Source: Nocardioides sp.
GTDB lineage: Bacteria; Actinomycetota; Actinomycetes; Propionibacteriales; Nocardioidaceae
Length of the DNA stretch: 21,519 nt
NCBI GenBank assembly: GCA_021731205.1
Contig: JAKFXV010000024.1
Coordinates: 1-21,519 of the forward strand
Reading direction: 5' to 3'
Made by a program: the position numbers and the translations under genes. Positions 14,590 to 21,519 of the stretch are shown one piece after another. How positions within the stretch are numbered: position 1 is the first letter of the stretch; each line of letters opens with the position of its first letter. A model generated the notes under the pieces. That model saw nothing but the letters and a program-made list of their open reading frames with translations. It made no database searches and was not told where the DNA came from.

Positions 14590-14916
14590 GTGGGCAACAT
14601 CCAGGCCGTCACCGATGCCGAGTTCTCCTCCGTCGTCCTGCAGTCCGACAAGCCGGTCCTGGTCGACTTCTGGGCCGAGTGGTGCGGACCCTGCCGTCAG
14701 GTGGCCCCGATCCTCGACGAGATCGCCACCGCACACGGTGACAAGATCACGTTCTTGAAGATGAACGTCGACGAGAACCCGGTCACGCCTTCGTCCTACC
14801 GCGTCACCGGCATTCCGACGATCAACGTCTACTCCGGCGGTGAGGTCGTGAAGTCGATCGTGGGCGCGAAGCCCAAGTCCGCACTGCTCAACGAGCTCGC
14901 CGACTTCATCGCATAG
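14590..14916 (+). CDS. trxA: Thioredoxin
   Basis: Small dithiol protein that reduces disulfides in target proteins and is itself reduced by TrxB. At 108 residues it is full length. It has the WCGPC active site (Cys32, Cys35), the VDFWAEWCGPC strand and loop, and the cis-proline in TGIPTINVY (Pro76). The GTG at 14590 has AAGAGG 7 nt upstream, where the leader gaagaggtacaccc gives good spacing. Its last 11 bp overlap the 3' end of the convergent GNAT gene, and two hairpins lie just downstream. Confidence 0.98.
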   Translation: MGNIQAVTDAEFSSVVLQSDKPVLVDFWAEWCGPCRQVAPILDEIATAHGDKITFLKMNVDENPVTPSSYRVTGIPTINVYSGGEVVKSIVGAKPKSALLNELADFIA

Positions 14917-15538
14917 ACCGCAACCCGTCACGGGTCGCTTCTGGCGCTGGACGCACTGCCCTGAGCAGTCGCTCCAGCGCCAGTTCTACTTCATCGCGCC
15001 AGGTGAGGGCTGAGGCCAGGTCCATCCGCATCCTGGGTGTCGTGTGGTGGGCCCGTTGGGTCTTGAATCCCACGCTGCTCAAGAACCCCTCCGGCAACAG
15101 TCCCCGCGGCTTGCCGCCGGCGTCGGCGAAGCACTCGATGGCGCGCACCTCGCCGCGGTCGATCAGGTCGCGCGCCATCCCCTGCACGAGCATTCGGCCC
15201 AGCCCCCCGCCACGGAACGGTTCGACGACGTACGCCGTCGTGAGCAGCACGGCATCTGGTGAGACCGGGGCCGTCGGATGGCCATCGGCGCCGGGCACGA
15301 ACGCCGGTGGCGCGTACATGATGTAGCCCACGGGTTGGTCGTTGACCTTCACCACGCGTCCGCAGGACCCCCATTCGCGCAACACCTCGGAGATCCACGC
15401 CTGCTTCTCGCCCATGGCGTCGTCCTCGGCGACGCGAGTGCGGCGTACCGGATCGAGCTCCCACATCAGGCACCCGCGACACGGCGCAGGAACCGCGCTG
15501 AAGTTGTCGACCGTCAAGCGCACGACCTTGCGGGACAC
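14906..15538 (-). CDS. GNAT-family N-acetyltransferase
   Basis: A 210-residue predicted acyl-CoA-dependent acetyltransferase of unknown substrate. The acetyl-CoA motif RGGGLG (109-114) follows the strand TTAYVVEPF, as in motif A of GNAT enzymes. A CRGCLMWEL segment (20-28) gives a Cys-X2-Cys pair near the N-terminus, which suggests metal binding or redox sensitivity. The C-terminal 40 residues (ALERLLRAVRPAPEATR) are helical and charged. The GTG at 15538 was chosen because GGAGG (15548-15544) is 5 nt upstream; a second GTG at 15541 would leave only 2 nt. It is divergent from the aminotransferase and its 3' end overlaps trxA by 11 bp. Confidence 0.88.
   Translation of the reverse strand: MSRKVVRLTVDNFSAVPAPCRGCLMWELDPVRRTRVAEDDAMGEKQAWISEVLREWGSCGRVVKVNDQPVGYIMYAPPAFVPGADGHPTAPVSPDAVLLTTAYVVEPFRGGGLGRMLVQGMARDLIDRGEVRAIECFADAGGKPRGLLPEGFLSSVGFKTQRAHHTTPRMRMDLASALTWRDEVELALERLLRAVRPAPEATRDGLRSMR
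14923..14983 (+). terminator. Tandem hairpins after trxA, candidate terminator without U-tract
   Basis: A 5-bp stem acccg/cgggt (14923-14927, 14931-14935) is followed by a larger hairpin. Its outer arms ctggcgctgga (14941-14951) and tccagcgccag (14973-14983) pair at all 11 positions, and an inner stem actgc/gcagt (14955-14959, 14965-14969) closes a 5-nt loop. The structure begins 6 nt after the trxA stop. It is also coding sequence for the C-terminus of the opposite GNAT gene. No T-run follows, which is common in actinobacteria. Confidence 0.6.
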
Positions 15539-15625
15539 CACGGCCTCCCTTCGACCGGCTCGCTGTGCTCGATTCTGGCACTCCGACGTGCACCGGGGCG
15601 CGCCATCGTTCATGCTAGAGGGGCC

Positions 15626-16942
15626 ATGATCGAGTTCCCCAGCGCAGACAGCACCCGACTCGACTCCTATGTCGACCGGTACGCCGCGCGCACCCACGGG
15701 ATGACCGCCTCGGAGATCCGAGCGTTGTTCGCGGTTGCTTCCCGACCCGAGGTGGTCTCGCTCGCGGGTGGGATGCCCAACATCTCCGGCCTCCCGCTGG
15801 ACGTGGTGGGGTCGGCGATCAGCAACCTGCTCCAGGCCAAAGGCGAGGTAGCCCTGCAGTACGGCTCCGGCCAAGGCGACCCGGTCCTGCGCGAACAGAT
15901 CTGCGCGGTGATGCGGCTGGAAGGAATCGAAGCCCACCCCGACGATCTCGTGGTGACGGTCGGCTCCCAGCAGGCCGTCGACCTGGTGACCCGAATCTTC
16001 TGCGATCCAGGTGACGTGGTGCTGTGCGAGGCGCCGTCTTACGTCGGAGCGCTCGGGGTGTTCAAGGCGTTCCAGTGCGAGGTGGTGCACGTCGCGATGG
16101 ACGCGCACGGGCTGGTCCCGGAGCACCTTCGCGAGGCGATCGCCGCGGTCAAGGCGGCCGGCAAGCGGATCAAGTTCCTCTACACGATCCCCAACTTCCA
16201 CAATCCGGCCGGCGTCACTCTGTCCGCGGCCCGTCGAGCCGAGGTCCTCGACATCGCGCGGGCCGAGGACATCTTGATCCTGGAAGACAACCCCTACGGC
16301 CTGCTCGGCTTCGACTCCGACCCGCTGCCCGCGCTCCGCGCACACGAGGCCGAGGGCGTGATCTACCTCGGGTCGTTCTCCAAGACCTTCTCACCCGGCA
16401 TGCGGGTGGGCTGGGCGCTCGCGCCACACGCCGTGCGCGAGAAGCTCGTGCTGGCCCAGGAAGCGGCCACCCTATGCCCGCCGTCGTTCAGCCAGATGGC
16501 CATTTCGACCTATCTTCACCAGCACGACTGGCAGGGCCAGATCAAGCAGATGCGGGAGATGTATCGCGAGCGGCGCGACGCCATGATGACCGCACTCGCC
16601 GATTTCATGCCGGCGTCGTGCTCGTGGAACCGGCCCGAGGGCGGGTTCTTCGTATGGCTGACGCTGCCCCCGGGCATCGACGGGAAGGCGATGCTGCCGC
16701 GAGCCGTCACCGCCCGGGTGGCCTACGTTCCAGGAACGGCGTTCTTCGCAGATGGCTTCGGATCCAACGCGATCCGGCTGTCCTTCTGCTACCCGCCACC
16801 GGAGCGGATTCGCGAAGGGGTGCGCCGGTTGGCCGGCGTACTCGAAGCGGAGATGGAGCTGCGCACGACCTTCGGCGCGACGTCGCTGTCGTCGCACCGG
16901 GCGCGCAGTGAGTACGACGCCCCGAGCACCGACCTGAGCTGA
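15626..16942 (+). CDS. PLP-dependent aminotransferase (class I/II, fold type I; LysN/MocR-like group)
   Basis: A 438-residue transaminase that should move an amino group between an amino acid and a 2-oxo acid. Fold type I landmarks are present: TVGSQQAVDL (111-120), NFHNPAG (190-196, Asn193), EDNPYG with Asp221 and Tyr224, and the PLP lysine Lys253 in GSFSKTFSPGMRVGWA. A late Arg in SNAIRLSF should bind the substrate carboxylate. The pattern resembles the 2-aminoadipate/multiple-substrate group, but specificity cannot be read. There is no helix-turn-helix domain, so it is not a MocR regulator. ATG at 15626 has a GAGGGG run just upstream. The tail of about 30 residues is low in similarity to the family. 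Likely first gene of an operon with ddl and the acyltransferase. Confidence 0.92.
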   Translation: MIEFPSADSTRLDSYVDRYAARTHGMTASEIRALFAVASRPEVVSLAGGMPNISGLPLDVVGSAISNLLQAKGEVALQYGSGQGDPVLREQICAVMRLEGIEAHPDDLVVTVGSQQAVDLVTRIFCDPGDVVLCEAPSYVGALGVFKAFQCEVVHVAMDAHGLVPEHLREAIAAVKAAGKRIKFLYTIPNFHNPAGVTLSAARRAEVLDIARAEDILILEDNPYGLLGFDSDPLPALRAHEAEGVIYLGSFSKTFSPGMRVGWALAPHAVREKLVLAQEAATLCPPSFSQMAISTYLHQHDWQGQIKQMREMYRERRDAMMTALADFMPASCSWNRPEGGFFVWLTLPPGIDGKAMLPRAVTARVAYVPGTAFFADGFGSNAIRLSFCYPPPERIREGVRRLAGVLEAEMELRTTFGATSLSSHRARSEYDAPSTDLS

Positions 16943-16961
16943 CCGACCTGAAGGGTGCAAA

Positions 16962-17969
16962 GTGACGATGGACCAAGGTAGGCAGCCCGAATGGAGCGGT
17001 GAGCCCTTGCCGCCGCGGGTGCTCGTGCTGGCCGGCGGGCTCTCCCACGAGCGCGACGTCTCCCTGCGCAGCGGCCGGCGGGTTGCCGAGGCCCTGCGAA
17101 GTGCCGGCATCGAGGTCGACGAGCGCGACGTGGACGCCGACCTGCTCGGCATACTCCGTTCGGAGCCGCCCACCTGCGTCTTCCCGATGCTCCATGGAGA
17201 GACCGGTGAGGATGGAGCCATCCGCGAGGTCCTGGAGTTGCTGAGCGTCCCCTACGTCGGTGCGGGCCCGGCCGCCTGCCGAATCGCCTTCGACAAGCCC
17301 GTGGCAAAGGAGACCGTCGCGCGCGCCGGCGTGCTCACACCGGCATCGGCGTGCCTGTCCGCAGAGACCTTCCGTGAGATGGGCGCCGCCGAGATGATGG
17401 CGGCCGTGGTCGCGGGTCTCGGCCTGCCGCTGATCGTCAAGCCCACCCGCAGCGGATCGGCACTGGGCTGCACCGTGGTGCGCACCGCCGCCGAACTGCC
17501 GAGCGCGATGGTCAACGCCTACGCCTACGGCCCGGTCGCCCTCGTCGAGCAGTTCATCGAAGGGGCCGAGGTGGCCGTCACCGTGATCGATGAAGGCGCC
17601 GGCCCACGCGCCCTCCCAGCCGTTGGCATCCACCCCGACGGTGGCGTCTACGACTACACCGCCCGCTACACCGCCGGCGCCACGGAGTTCCACGTCCCTG
17701 CCCGCATCTCCCCTGAACTGGCCGAGACGTGCGCCGAGGTCGCCCTCCAGGTGCATCGCGTCCTCGGGCTTCGAGACGTCTCCCGAGCCGACCTGATCAT
17801 CGATCCCTCGGGGCGGGTGTGGTTCCTGGAGACCAATGTGGCGCCTGGGTTCACCGAGACCTCCACCGTCCCACTCGCCGTGCAGGTAGCCGGCCTCGAC
17901 CTCGGCAAGGTCTGTCTGTCCTTGGTCCACGCTGCGGTCGCCAGGAACCGAGACAACCCCGATGCGTGA
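16962..17969 (+). CDS. ddl: D-alanine--D-alanine ligase (ATP-grasp)
   Basis: Joins two D-alanines with ATP for the peptidoglycan stem peptide. The 335-residue protein keeps the ligase motifs GGLSHERDVSL, HGETGEDG and VKPTRSGSALG, then YDYTARY and the metal-binding segment WFLETNVAPGFTETS. Relative to E. coli DdlB the catalytic triad is kept (Glu30, Ser166, Tyr236), as are the Lys160, Arg275-x-Asp277 and Glu290/Asn292 positions. Tyr rather than Phe in the loop fits D-Ala-D-Ala over D-Ala-D-lactate. The Lys of YDYxxKY is Arg235. GTG at 16962 has AAGGG 6 nt upstream; ATG at 16968 is an alternative. It overlaps the next gene by 8 bp. It may be a second copy, since a canonical ddl usually lies elsewhere. 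Confidence 0.93.
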   Translation: MTMDQGRQPEWSGEPLPPRVLVLAGGLSHERDVSLRSGRRVAEALRSAGIEVDERDVDADLLGILRSEPPTCVFPMLHGETGEDGAIREVLELLSVPYVGAGPAACRIAFDKPVAKETVARAGVLTPASACLSAETFREMGAAEMMAAVVAGLGLPLIVKPTRSGSALGCTVVRTAAELPSAMVNAYAYGPVALVEQFIEGAEVAVTVIDEGAGPRALPAVGIHPDGGVYDYTARYTAGATEFHVPARISPELAETCAEVALQVHRVLGLRDVSRADLIIDPSGRVWFLETNVAPGFTETSTVPLAVQVAGLDLGKVCLSLVHAAVARNRDNPDA

Positions 17970-18729
17970 CTTCACCTACCCCGCCATCATCCAGACCGCT
18001 CGCTTGGGGTTCCGGGCGCTCGGCCAGGACGTCGTGATCCGCGGTGGCGAGCACGTCCCCACCAGTGGTGCCGCGCTGATGGCCTTCAACCACATCAGCT
18101 ACGTCGACTTCATCTACGGCGGCGTCGGCGCCTACCCGTCGGGTCGACGGGTCAGGTTCATGGCCAAGCGCGAGATCTTCGACCATCGTTGGAGTGGTCC
18201 GGTGATGCGATCGATGCATCACATCGCGGTCGATCGAGCCGAGGGTGAGGCGTCGTTCCAAGCCGCTATCGACTACCTCGACCAAGGTGAGGTCGTCGGC
18301 ATCTTCCCCGAGGCGACGATCTCCAGAGCGATGACCCTCAAGCCGTTCAAGAGCGGGGCGGTGCGCATCGCCGCTCGGGCCGGCGTGCCCCTGATCCCTG
18401 TCGTGCTGTGGGGCACCCAGCGGATGATGACCAAGGACCACCCCCGCGACCTCTCCCGCGGTCGCACCATCTCCATCGACGTCGGGGAGCCACTGCATCC
18501 CACCGGCGAGCGCCCGCTGGAGGAGACCGCGCAGCTCAAGGCGCAGATGCTGTCCATGCTGGACGCAGCGATCGAGCGGCATCCAGATGGTCGGCCCGAA
18601 GGCGCCTGGTGGCTACCGGCGTCACACGGTGGCGGTGCCCCCACGCTGGACCAGGCCGCGCGGCTCGACACCGCCGAACGCGCCGAGCGGGTGCGAAAGT
18701 ATCGCGAGATGCAAGCCCGCAACAGCTAG
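17962..18729 (+). CDS. 1-acyl-sn-glycerol-3-phosphate acyltransferase family protein (PlsC-like)
   Basis: Predicted to acylate lysophosphatidic acid or a related lipid at the membrane. The 255-residue protein has the catalytic NHxxxxD motif in NHISYVDF (His44, Asp49), a KREIF block (69-73), FPEATIS (115-121; the Gly-Thr of the usual FPEGTRS is Ala-Thr, with Glu117 kept) and the VPLIPVVLWG block (142-151). The C-terminal 60 residues are polar and less conserved. Its ATG lies within the last codons of ddl, so translation is probably coupled. It converges on parB with 82 bp between. Several such acyltransferases exist per actinobacterial genome, so the exact substrate is open. Confidence 0.92.
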   Translation: MRDFTYPAIIQTARLGFRALGQDVVIRGGEHVPTSGAALMAFNHISYVDFIYGGVGAYPSGRRVRFMAKREIFDHRWSGPVMRSMHHIAVDRAEGEASFQAAIDYLDQGEVVGIFPEATISRAMTLKPFKSGAVRIAARAGVPLIPVVLWGTQRMMTKDHPRDLSRGRTISIDVGEPLHPTGERPLEETAQLKAQMLSMLDAAIERHPDGRPEGAWWLPASHGGGAPTLDQAARLDTAERAERVRKYREMQARNS

Positions 18730-18816
18730 ATCGGGGGCGCTTCACCCTTCGTGCGGTGGCACATTAAAGCGTTTTATCGATATATAGAGGAGTGGATACG
18801 GCTACTAGTCGCTAGT
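18730..18816. other. AT-rich gap between convergent acyltransferase and parB genes
   Basis: This gap holds an AT-rich island (about 18762-18790, containing tatcgata at 18775-18782) that stands out from the surrounding high-GC DNA. A 13-bp dyad actag-tcg-ctagt (18804-18816) spans the parB stop codon. No GC-rich stem-loop terminator is visible. Function unknown. Confidence 0.5.
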
Positions 18817-19816
18817 TGCCTTCGATGATCCCCACGATGCGGCGCAGGTCTTCCATGGTCGCGAACTCCACCGTGATTCGACCCTTGCTTCGGCCCAACT
18901 CGACTCGCACCCGGGTGTCGAGCCGGTCCCCTAGCCGATCGCTCAACTCGGTCAGTCCGGGGGCAGTGGGACGCCGCCGCACGACTCGAGCCGGCTTGTC
19001 GGGGGTGGGCACGGCAACGAGCTCTTCCAGACTCCGCACGCTGATCCCCTCAGCCACCACCCGGGCCGCAAGGTGGTCCTGGCGGACGGTGTCCTCGACT
19101 GCCAGTAGCGCCCGAGCGTGTCCGGCGCTGAGCACCCCGGCAGCCACTCGGCGTTGTACGGACGGGGTGAGCTTCAACAGGCGGAGCGTGTTGCTGATCT
19201 GGGGGCGGGAGCGACCCACTCGCTGAGCCAACTCCTCGTGCGTGCAGCCGAAGTCTTCCAAGAGCTGAGCGTAGGCGGACGCCTCTTCCAACGGGTTCAA
19301 CTGGGACCGGTGGAGGTTCTCCAACAGCGCGTCGCGCAGCATGTCGTTGTCGTCGGTCTGTCGAACGATCGCGGGGATGGCCGCCATCCCGGCGAGCTGG
19401 GCTGCCCGCCAGCGGCGTTCACCCATGATCAGCTCGTGGCCCTCGGCCGTGCGCCGGACGACCACAGGCTGCAACAGGCCCACCTCGCGGATCGAGTGCA
19501 CGAGCTCCGCCATCGCCTCCTCGTCGAACACCGATCGAGGCTGCCGTGGGTTGGGACGAACCGACTCGATCGGCAGTTCGGCGAAGTAGGCACCGGCGGG
19601 CACGGAGTAGGCCGGCCCCTCCGTTCCTCCACCGTTATCGGATCCCGGCGCCCGTTCGGTCAGGGGGGCAGCACCCAGTCCCTGAGCCGGAACCATCGGG
19701 TGGGGGTCCGGCATCGAGTCCGCGGATGGGATCAGGGCACCTAGACCGCGGCCGAGACCGCGTCGCACTGGCTTGGCGGCGCCGGCCGGGACGCTGGGTC
19801 GTTGGTTCGTGGTCAC
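18812..19816 (-). CDS. parB: Chromosome partitioning protein ParB (Spo0J)
   Basis: CTP-dependent DNA clamp that loads at parS and spreads to organise the origin region. The 334-residue protein has an N-terminal basic [13 protein letters not shown] segment (18-30) of the type that stimulates ParA, a variable linker to about 75, and the CTP-binding domain with NPRQPR (89-94), GERRWRA (132-138) and ENLHR (166-170). A helix-turn-helix (about 192-212) precedes a C-terminal dimerisation part ending near the stop. The GTG at 19816 overlaps the parA stop as GTGA, so the two are coupled. The reading frame stays open far upstream inside parA, but family sequence begins only here. Confidence 0.96.
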   Translation of the reverse strand: MTTNQRPSVPAGAAKPVRRGLGRGLGALIPSADSMPDPHPMVPAQGLGAAPLTERAPGSDNGGGTEGPAYSVPAGAYFAELPIESVRPNPRQPRSVFDEEAMAELVHSIREVGLLQPVVVRRTAEGHELIMGERRWRAAQLAGMAAIPAIVRQTDDNDMLRDALLENLHRSQLNPLEEASAYAQLLEDFGCTHEELAQRVGRSRPQISNTLRLLKLTPSVQRRVAAGVLSAGHARALLAVEDTVRQDHLAARVVAEGISVRSLEELVAVPTPDKPARVVRRRPTAPGLTELSDRLGDRLDTRVRVELGRSKGRITVEFATMEDLRRIVGIIEGN

Positions 19817-20997
19817 GCCGGGGCCCCCCGTCCGGCCATCTCTCGGGCGGCCTCCAGATAGCACAGTGCTCCCGGCGACCCCGGGTCGTAGGTCATCACC
19901 GTCTGGCTGTACGACGGCGCCTCGGACACCCGCACCGAGCGTGGAATCGTGACCCGCAAGACCTGCGCCGCGAAATGCTGGCGCACCTCGTCCGCGACGC
20001 CCGCGGCGAGGCGAGTCCGGGCGTCGAACATGGTGATCAGGATCGTCGAGACCTGCAGTCCCGGGTTGAGGTGCGCCTGCACCATCCCGACCGTCTCCAG
20101 GAGCTGGCCCAGCCCCTCCAGCGCGTAGTACTCGGCCTGGATCGGGATGAGCATCTCCACGCCTGCGACGAGGGCGTTGAGAGTGAGCAGCCCCAGCGAT
20201 GGCGGGCAGTCGATGAAGACGTAGTCGAATCGGTCTCCGTCCTCCCCCCCGACCCCGGCGTGGCCGTCGCTTCCGGGATGACCGTCGAGACCCGAATGCA
20301 TCAAGGTGCCGATGCGGGGATCCGCGCGAAGGGCACGATGCAGCCGACTCTCGCGCGCCACCATGCTGACGAGCTCGATCTCCGCGCCGGCCAGGTCGAT
20401 GGTCGACGGCACGACGAAGACACCGGGAACGTCCGGGCACGGCTGGGCGATCTCGACCAGGGGACGCCCCTCGACCAGGAGGTCGTAGGCGGACGGGGTC
20501 CCACGGTGGTGATCGATGTTCAGCGCGGTCGACGCGTTGCCCTGTGGGTCGAGGTCGATGACCAACACCCGCTGACCCAACTGGGCGAGTGCGGCAGCCA
20601 TGTTCACTGTGGTGGTTGTCTTGCCGACGCCACCCTTCTGGTTCGCCACGACGACGATCCGGGTCGCCTCGGGCCGAGGGATGGCCGGCCTCAGCCGGGC
20701 ACCTTCACGAGCCAGGATCGTGTGCTCGGCTGCGAGCGCCAGGGGCGTTGGCTCTTCGGCATACGTGTTGCTCGGGGCCATGACGTACGCGTCCGCGCGC
20801 AGGAGATCGCCGTCCTGGCCCGGCGTTGTTTCACGTGAAACGTCGGGGTCCGACGTGTCCCTGGGCTGTGGATAAACAGGGCTCGGGTGTGGAAAACCCC
20901 GCTGATGCCCCCCGCCTGAGTCGGTGGAAAACTTCCAATCGTCAAGACCCAAAGGGTCAGGACGACCGACGGGGCCCCCCTGGATGTGGCTTGTCAA
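19813..20997 (-). CDS. parA: Chromosome partitioning ATPase ParA (Soj)
   Basis: Walker-type ATPase that moves ParB-parS complexes on the nucleoid. It has the deviant Walker A KGGVGKTT (121-128), the DLDPQGN motif (148-154) and [17 protein letters not shown] Gly/Asp/His-rich stretch (about 234-255) precedes the [11 protein letters not shown] strand and looks like an insertion. The start is uncertain. TTG at 20997 has GGAGG (21009-21005) 7 nt upstream and gives 394 residues, with parS and DnaA-box-like sites inside codons 20-60. ATG at 20781 gives 322 residues but lacks a clear ribosome site. I give the TTG because of that site, and because M. tuberculosis ParA also contains the VSRET stretch translated from parS (from memory). 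It overlaps parB by 4 nt and lies 33 bp downstream of rsmG. Confidence 0.95.
   Translation of the reverse strand: MTSHIQGGPVGRPDPLGLDDWKFSTDSGGGHQRGFPHPSPVYPQPRDTSDPDVSRETTPGQDGDLLRADAYVMAPSNTYAEEPTPLALAAEHTILAREGARLRPAIPRPEATRIVVVANQKGGVGKTTTTVNMAAALAQLGQRVLVIDLDPQGNASTALNIDHHRGTPSAYDLLVEGRPLVEIAQPCPDVPGVFVVPSTIDLAGAEIELVSMVARESRLHRALRADPRIGTLMHSGLDGHPGSDGHAGVGGEDGDRFDYVFIDCPPSLGLLTLNALVAGVEMLIPIQAEYYALEGLGQLLETVGMVQAHLNPGLQVSTILITMFDARTRLAAGVADEVRQHFAAQVLRVTIPRSVRVSEAPSYSQTVMTYDPGSPGALCYLEAAREMAGRGAPA
20827..20842. promoter_or_regulatory. parS centromere site
   Basis: TGTTTCACGTGAAACG matches the bacterial parS consensus TGTTTCACGTGAAACA at 15 of 16 positions. It is the ParB loading site and lies within the 5' part of parA, where it reads as codons for VSRET. 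Confidence 0.95.
20867..20931. promoter_or_regulatory. Cluster of DnaA-box-like nonamers upstream of parS
   Basis: The complement holds TTATCCACA (20867-20875), a perfect DnaA box, then TTTTCCACA (20888-20896) and TTTTCCACC (20923-20931), one and two changes away. They lie 25-100 bp from parS in the 5' part of parA. Whether DnaA binds them is not known. The 45 codons covering this stretch end in A or T 18 times, unlike most of the window. Confidence 0.5.
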
Positions 20998-21004
20998 TGA
21001 TCCG

Positions 21005-21009
21005 CCTCC
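21005..21009 (-). promoter_or_regulatory. Shine-Dalgarno sequence of the TTG start of parA
   Basis: GGAGG on the minus strand stands 7 nt before TTG at 20997. It is the best ribosome-binding site near parA and supports the longer ParA. Confidence 0.6.
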
Positions 21010-21030
21010 GGCGCTGGACTGACACCTAAC

Positions 21031-21519
21031 CTATCGTCCGCTCGCCGCCCGGGAAACCCGGACCACCGTCGTTGTGGACTCGCCCCCAGGCTGCACGACG
21101 CTCAGTACCTCGGGCGCGGCGCAGTCGAACTGCCTCAGCTCCCGAGCAGCGTCCGTGACTTCCTGGTGGGCGGAGCGACCCTTCAGAGCGAGGAGGAATC
21201 CAGGGGGAGTCAACAACGGCACGGCCCAGCCCAGCAGGCGAGGGAGTGGAGCCACAGCGCGTGCCGTCACGACGCCGAAGGCCCGGGAGCCATGGAGCTG
21301 CTCTGCCCGCGCGCGCACGATCTCTACATTGTCGAGGCCGAGCTCGAGGGCTGCCTCGGCCAGGAACTCGGTCCGGCGTAGCAACGGCTCGACCGCCACG
21401 ATCGTCACGTCCGGGCGCGTGATGGCCAACACCAGGCCCGGCAATCCGGCACCCGAGCCCAGATCGGCAACCACGGACCCAACGGGAACCAGGGGACCCA
21501 GCGCGGCGCAGTTGAGCAG
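21031..21519 (-). CDS. rsmG: 16S rRNA (guanine527-N7)-methyltransferase RsmG, N-terminus cut by window edge
   Basis: Methylates G527 of 16S rRNA using S-adenosylmethionine; loss gives low-level streptomycin resistance. The 163 residues visible begin inside the gene, with LLNCAALGPLVP of the family pattern, then the S-adenosylmethionine site VADLGSGAGLPGLVLA. TARAVAPLPRLLGWAVPLL and LALKGRSAHQEV match the C-terminal half. The internal GTG at 21474 lies within the conserved domain and is not the start; the gene runs past the right edge. It ends at 21031, 33 bp before the TTG start of parA, so the two are probably cotranscribed, as is usual near actinobacterial origins. Confidence 0.95.
   Translation of the reverse strand: MLNCAALGPLVPVGSVVADLGSGAGLPGLVLAITRPDVTIVAVEPLLRRTEFLAEAALELGLDNVEIVRARAEQLHGSRAFGVVTARAVAPLPRLLGWAVPLLTPPGFLLALKGRSAHQEVTDAARELRQFDCAAPEVLSVVQPGGESTTTVVRVSRAASGR

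Noticed and set aside
18766..18786. Second PadR site around cgatatata at 18778-18786
   Set aside because: One half-site resembles the padR operator arm, but the sequence expected for the other arm (18766-18774) does not match.
18792..18815. Tiny plus-strand frame starting GTG after GAGGAG
   Set aside because: Only seven codons before a stop in an AT-rich gap; no support as a gene.
20992..20997. TTGACA at the parA start as a -35 element
   Set aside because: No -10-like hexamer occurs 16-19 nt downstream; the GGAGG placed before it makes it a TTG start codon instead.

Overview
The window is high-GC DNA in which almost every codon ends in G or C. It is chromosomal, probably from an actinobacterium of the Propionibacteriales/Nocardioides type. 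That placement is inferred from gene content and order and cannot be proven here. From memory, pcnA, a DUF6049-like gene, murJ, a pseudokinase, sigM, its anti-sigma factor, trxB, trxA, parB, parA and rsmG follow the order known from Mycobacterium tuberculosis Rv3907c to Rv3919c. That block lies next to the replication origin, so the origin should lie beyond the right edge.

Layout. 1-2171 (-): a class A penicillin-binding protein whose C-terminus is cut by the left edge. It is divergent from a PadR repressor (2282-2830) and inositol-1-phosphate synthase (2861-3934). 3961-4020: three 21-bp tandem repeats between convergent genes. 4026-4727 (-): AIM24-family protein. 4810-6270 (-): CCA-adding enzyme. 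6309-13414 (+): five genes, each overlapping the next by exactly 4 nt: DUF6049-like membrane protein, MurJ, a pseudokinase with an outer C-terminal domain, an ECF sigma factor, and its probable membrane anti-sigma factor. 13496-14916 (+): trxB and trxA behind a promoter that fits the SigR/SigH thiol-stress consensus exactly. 14906-15538 (-): a GNAT protein whose 3' end overlaps trxA and carries hairpins. 15626-18729 (+): aminotransferase, D-Ala-D-Ala ligase and PlsC-type acyltransferase. 18812-20997 (-): parB and parA, with a parS site inside parA. 21031-21519 (-): rsmG, cut by the right edge.

How the genes fit together. Most serve the cell envelope (transglycosylase/transpeptidase, lipid II flippase and its pseudokinase partner, D-Ala-D-Ala ligase, phospholipid acyltransferase, inositol for phosphatidylinositol and mycothiol), redox balance (thioredoxin system, inositol for mycothiol), or chromosome segregation (ParABS). 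Several start codons sit 6-7 nt after a TANNNT hexamer and have no Shine-Dalgarno sequence, which suggests leaderless mRNAs.

The window is mainly conserved core genome. I see no prophage, transposon, CRISPR array, defence system, tRNA or rRNA, and no gap above 300 bp without a gene. The points worth a second look are regulatory and architectural: the MurJ/pseudokinase split, the SigR-type promoter, the nested parS and DnaA-box-like sites at the 5' end of parA, the PadR operator, and two unexplained short tandem repeats.
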